From positions 4,175,784 to 4,239,783 of the forward strand of contig CP136066.1 in the NCBI GenBank assembly GCA_032622095.1: a DNA stretch of 64,000 bases. Direction: 5' to 3'. This document shows positions 60,411-64,000 of this stretch, one piece after another. Within the stretch, counting starts at the first letter, position 1. Every line of letters starts with the position of its first letter. The stretch is from Siphonodentalium dalli. Taxonomy: Eukaryota; Mollusca; Scaphopoda; Gadilida; Siphonodentaliidae. The translations under genes and the position numbers were made by a program. A model generated the notes under the pieces. The model made no database searches and was not told the DNA's origin. It worked only from the letters and a program-made list of their open reading frames with translations.

Positions 60411-60647
60411 TCGGCTGAAATGGTGCGCGCGCAAATTTCGCCTGCTTTTAATAGTCAAACGGGATGAAATTTCTAAATATCGATTCTCTTTGTTGAATCA
60501 TTTATGAATGCCGGAGAATTTAATTCTCACAACGGAACCTGTTTCTCGCAACACGATGTACGAAATATCTAGTATTGAATGGAAATAACTAATTTGAACA
60601 TCGCATTGGGCCGCCTTGACTTTACTATGAGGGAACTGGCTTTCGCT

Positions 60648-60720
60648 GGCCTCGTGGCCTAATGGATAAGGCGTCTGACTTCGAATCAGAAGATTGCGAG
60701 TTCGAGTCTCGTCGGGGTCG
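60648..60720 (+). tRNA. tRNA-Arg-TCG: tRNA-Arg(UCG), unit 12
   Basis: Identical tRNA; markers A and T. Confidence 0.95.
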
Positions 60721-60996
60721 ATTAATTTTTATAACATTTTTATGTTTCCAAATGGTCAAGTTTGGTGTCACCATCGGCTACGGGTTTTACATGCGCATAT
60801 TGAGTGTTAATCGGCGCCATTTTCGAAGTTAGCGCATGTTGGGTATCAAATGACAGTCAAGACCATATTGGGTTAATGGAAATGTGTCCAGGTTCAAAAT
60901 CAAGCGCACACTTCGTTATATAAGCTGAGGACGGACACATTGTGGTCTATTGGAAATATAAAAACAAACAAAAATATGTATAAAAATTTTCTCCAC

Positions 60997-61089
60997 TCCC
61001 TCGAACCGGATTCGAACCAGTGACCTAAGGATAGCTGACAACGTCGTAGCATCTACAGTCCTCCGCTCTACCAACTGAGCTATCGAGGG
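60997..61089 (-). tRNA. tRNA-Tyr-GTA: tRNA-Tyr(GUA), unit 12
   Basis: Identical copy with the 20-nt intron. Confidence 0.95.
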
Positions 61090-61326
61090 TCGGCTGAAAT
61101 GGTGCGCGCGCAAATTTCGCCTGCTTTTAATAGTCAAACGGGATGAAATTTCTAAATATCGATTCTCTTTGTTGAATCATTTATGAATGCCGGAGAATTT
61201 AATTCTCACAACGGAACCTGTTTCTCGCAACACGATGTACGAAATATCTAGTATTGAATGGAAATAACTAATTTGAACATCGCATTGGGCCGCCTTGACT
61301 TTACTATGAGGGAACTGGCTTTCGCT

Positions 61327-61399
61327 GGCCTCGTGGCCTAATGGATAAGGCGTCTGACTTCGAATCAGAAGATTGCGAGTTCGAGTCTCGTCGGGGTCG
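61327..61399 (+). tRNA. tRNA-Arg-TCG: tRNA-Arg(UCG), unit 13
   Basis: Identical tRNA; markers A and T. Confidence 0.95.
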
Positions 61400-61675
61400 A
61401 TTAATTTTTATAACATTTTTATGTTTCCAAATGGTCAAGTTTGGTGTCACCATCGGCTACGGGTTTTACATGCGCATATTGAGTGTTAATCGGCGCCATT
61501 TTCGAAGTTAGCGCATGTTGGGTATCAAATGACAGTCAAGACCATATTGGGTTAATGGAAATGTGTCCAGGTTCAAAATCAAGCGCACACTTCGTTATAT
61601 AAGCTGAGGACGGACACATTGTGGTCTATTGGAAATATAAAAACAAACAAAAATATGTATAAAAATTTTCTCCAC

Positions 61676-61768
61676 TCCCTCGAACCGGATTCGAACCAGT
61701 GACCTAAGGATAGCTGACAACGTCGTAGCATCTACAGTCCTCCGCTCTACCAACTGAGCTATCGAGGG
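61676..61768 (-). tRNA. tRNA-Tyr-GTA: tRNA-Tyr(GUA), unit 13
   Basis: Identical copy with the 20-nt intron. Confidence 0.95.
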
Positions 61769-62005
61769 TCGGCTGAAATGGTGCGCGCGCAAATTTCGCC
61801 TGCTTTTAATAGTCAAACGGGATGAAATTTCTAAATATCGATTCTCTTTGTTGAATCATTTATGAATGCCGGAGAATTTAATTCTCACAACGGAACCTGT
61901 TTCTCGCAACACGATGTACGAAATATCTAGTATTGAATGGAAATAACTAATTTGAACATCGCATTGGGCCGCCTTGACTTTACTATGAGGGAACTGGCTT
62001 TCGCT

Positions 62006-62078
62006 GGCCTCGTGGCCTAATGGATAAGGCGTCTGACTTCGAATCAGAAGATTGCGAGTTCGAGTCTCGTCGGGGTCG
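62006..62078 (+). tRNA. tRNA-Arg-TCG: tRNA-Arg(UCG), unit 14
   Basis: Identical tRNA; markers A and T. Confidence 0.95.
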
Positions 62079-62354
62079 ATTAATTTTTATAACATTTTTA
62101 TGTTTCCAAATGGTCAAGTTTGGTGTCACCATCGGCTACGGGTTTTACATGCGCATATTGAGTGTTAATCGGCGCCATTTTCGAAGTTAGCGCATGTTGG
62201 GTATCAAATGACAGTCAAGACCATATTGGGTTAATGGAAATGTGTCCAGGTTCAAAATCAAGCGCACACTTCGTTATATAAGCTGAGGACGGACACATTG
62301 TGGTCTATTGGAAATATAAAAACAAACAAAAATATGTATAAAAATTTTCTCCAC

Positions 62355-62447
62355 TCCCTCGAACCGGATTCGAACCAGTGACCTAAGGATAGCTGACAAC
62401 GTCGTAGCATCTACAGTCCTCCGCTCTACCAACTGAGCTATCGAGGG
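62355..62447 (-). tRNA. tRNA-Tyr-GTA: tRNA-Tyr(GUA), unit 14
   Basis: Identical copy with the 20-nt intron. Confidence 0.95.
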
Positions 62448-62684
62448 TCGGCTGAAATGGTGCGCGCGCAAATTTCGCCTGCTTTTAATAGTCAAACGGG
62501 ATGAAATTTCTAAATATCGATTCTCTTTGTTGAATCATTTATGAATGCCGGAGAATTTAATTCTCACAACGGAACCTGTTTCTCGCAACACGATGTACGA
62601 AATATCTAGTATTGAATGGAAATAACTCATTTGAACATCGCATTGGGCCGCCTTGACTTTACTATGAGGGAACTGGCTTTCGCT

Positions 62685-62757
62685 GGCCTCGTGGCCTAAT
62701 GGATAAGGCGTCTGACTTCGAATCAGAAGATTGCGAGTTCGAGTCTCGTCGGGGTCG
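62685..62757 (+). tRNA. tRNA-Arg-TCG: tRNA-Arg(UCG), unit 15
   Basis: Identical tRNA; upstream marker C reappears here after seven A units. Confidence 0.95.
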
Positions 62758-63033
62758 ATTAATTTTTATAACATTTTTATGTTTCCAAATGGTCAAGTTT
62801 GGTGTCACCATCGGCTACGGGTTTTACATGCGCATATTGAGTGTTAATCGGCGCCATTTTCGAAGTTAGCGCATGTTGGGTATCAAATGACAGTCAAGAC
62901 CATATTGGGTTAATGGAAATGTGTCCAGGTTCAAAATCAAGCGCACACTTCGTTATATAAGCTGAGGACGGACACATTGTGGTCTATTGGAAATATAAAA
63001 ACAAACAAAAATATGTATAAAAATTTTCTCCAC

Positions 63034-63126
63034 TCCCTCGAACCGGATTCGAACCAGTGACCTAAGGATAGCTGACAACGTCGTAGCATCTACAGTCCTC
63101 CGCTCTACCAACTGAGCTATCGAGGG
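63034..63126 (-). tRNA. tRNA-Tyr-GTA: tRNA-Tyr(GUA), unit 15
   Basis: Identical copy with the 20-nt intron. Confidence 0.95.
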
Positions 63127-63363
63127 TCGGCTGAAATGGTGCGCGCGCAAATTTCGCCTGCTTTTAATAGTCAAACGGGATGAAATTTCTAAATATCGAT
63201 TCTCTTTGTTGAATCATTTATGAATGCCGGAGAATTTAATTCTCACAACGGAACCTGTTTCTCGCAACACGATGTACGAAATATCTAGTATTGAATGGAA
63301 ATAACTAATTTGAACATCGCATTGGGCCGCCTTGACTTTACTATGAGGGAACTGGCTTTCGCT

Positions 63364-63436
63364 GGCCTCGTGGCCTAATGGATAAGGCGTCTGACTTCGA
63401 ATCAGAAGATTGCGAGTTCGAGTCTCGTCGGGGTCG
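63364..63436 (+). tRNA. tRNA-Arg-TCG: tRNA-Arg(UCG), unit 16, last in window
   Basis: Identical tRNA; markers A and T. The following unit is cut by the window end before its Arg gene. Confidence 0.95.
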
Positions 63437-63712
63437 ATTAATTTTTATAACATTTTTATGTTTCCAAATGGTCAAGTTTGGTGTCACCATCGGCTACGGG
63501 TTTTACATGCGCATATTGAGTGTTAATCGGCGCCATTTTCGAAGTTAGCGCATGTTGGGTATCAAATGACAGTCAAGACCATATTGGGTTAATGGAAATG
63601 TGTCCAGGTTCAAAATCAAGCGCACACTTCGTTATATAAGCTGAGGACGGACACATTGTGGTCTATTGGAAATATAAAAACAAACAAAAATATGTATAAA
63701 AATTTTCTCCAC

Positions 63713-63805
63713 TCCCTCGAACCGGATTCGAACCAGTGACCTAAGGATAGCTGACAACGTCGTAGCATCTACAGTCCTCCGCTCTACCAACTGAGCTATC
63801 GAGGG
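63713..63805 (-). tRNA. tRNA-Tyr-GTA: tRNA-Tyr(GUA), unit 16, last in window
   Basis: Identical copy with the 20-nt intron; the repeat continues past 64000. Confidence 0.95.
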
Positions 63806-64000
63806 TCGGCTGAAATGGTGCGCGCGCAAATTTCGCCTGCTTTTAATAGTCAAACGGGATGAAATTTCTAAATATCGATTCTCTTTGTTGAATCATTTAT
63901 GAATGCCGGAGAATTTAATTCTCACAACGGAACCTGTTTCTCGCAACACGATGTACGAAATATCTAGTATTGAATGGAAATAACTAATTTGAACATCGCA

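Larger units (their letters stand above)
53153..64000. repeat. 679-bp tandem repeat carrying tRNA-Arg and tRNA-Tyr
   Basis: Units repeat at exactly 679 bp with almost no differences, for at least 16 periods, and run off the right edge. Each holds tRNA-Arg(UCG) on + and tRNA-Tyr(GUA) on -. Their 3' ends face each other across 276 bp and their 5' ends are 237 bp from the next unit's gene. T5 runs follow both genes (for Arg 53936-53940; for Tyr the AAAAATTTT just left of it), fitting Pol III termination. Two marker sites vary: A/C 57 bp before Arg (C before the Arg genes at 54537, 55895, 57253 and 62685) and C/T 59 bp after Arg (C after 53858 and 55216, otherwise T). Confidence 0.97.

Noticed and set aside
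53447-63853. Sixteen identical 73-residue minus-strand open frames
   Set aside because: They are read through tRNA-Tyr and its flanks in each 679-bp unit; the tRNA gene explains the sequence.

Overview
The window looks like nuclear DNA of an invertebrate animal, most likely a lophotrochozoan and possibly a mollusc. The reasons are an AT-rich, repeat-dense landscape, eukaryotic tRNA genes (tRNA-Tyr with an intron after position 37), APE-type non-LTR retrotransposons, tRNA-derived SINEs, TTAA-flanked MITEs and one nicotinic-type Cys-loop receptor subunit with a single coding exon. The species cannot be named from the sequence.

Layout. 1-10.8 kb: gene-poor DNA with two inverted copies of a piggyBac-like MITE carrying paired 69-bp palindromes. 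The second copy abuts a TTAA-flanked foldback hairpin, and both sit inside an older dispersed repeat. A relative of that repeat at about 48.25 kb keeps the uninterrupted CAGGTTTAAACC motif. 10.8-33.3 kb: one continuous 22.5-kb satellite of about 410 monomers of 53/54 bp, with a 2,515-bp higher-order duplication, a 480-bp higher-order duplication and a left edge that shows a 30+24 bp modular monomer. 33.3-41.5 kb: unique DNA plus a minus-strand endonuclease/RT retrotransposon broken by one frameshift. 41.6-42.9 kb: the only convincing protein gene, a 419-residue Cys-loop channel subunit. 43-53 kb: a patchwork of four SINE pieces, a 1.45-kb segment bounded by 65-bp inverted repeats, a second 53-bp minisatellite, and a second 5'-truncated LINE broken by one stop codon. 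53.15 kb to the window end: a 679-bp tandem array, each unit holding tRNA-Arg(UCG) on + and intron-containing tRNA-Tyr(GUA) on -, with 15 intact Arg, one truncated Arg and 16 Tyr genes, running off the right edge.

Apart from the channel gene and the tRNA genes there is no good evidence for host genes. Most long open frames are shadows of the satellite (whose 54-bp units are a multiple of three) or of the tRNA repeat. The most unusual items are the Arg/Tyr tRNA array with its remnant dimeric structure, the very long two-module satellite, and the nested TTAA insertions with a paralogous uninterrupted site. All repeat counts depend on the assembly being right through the arrays.
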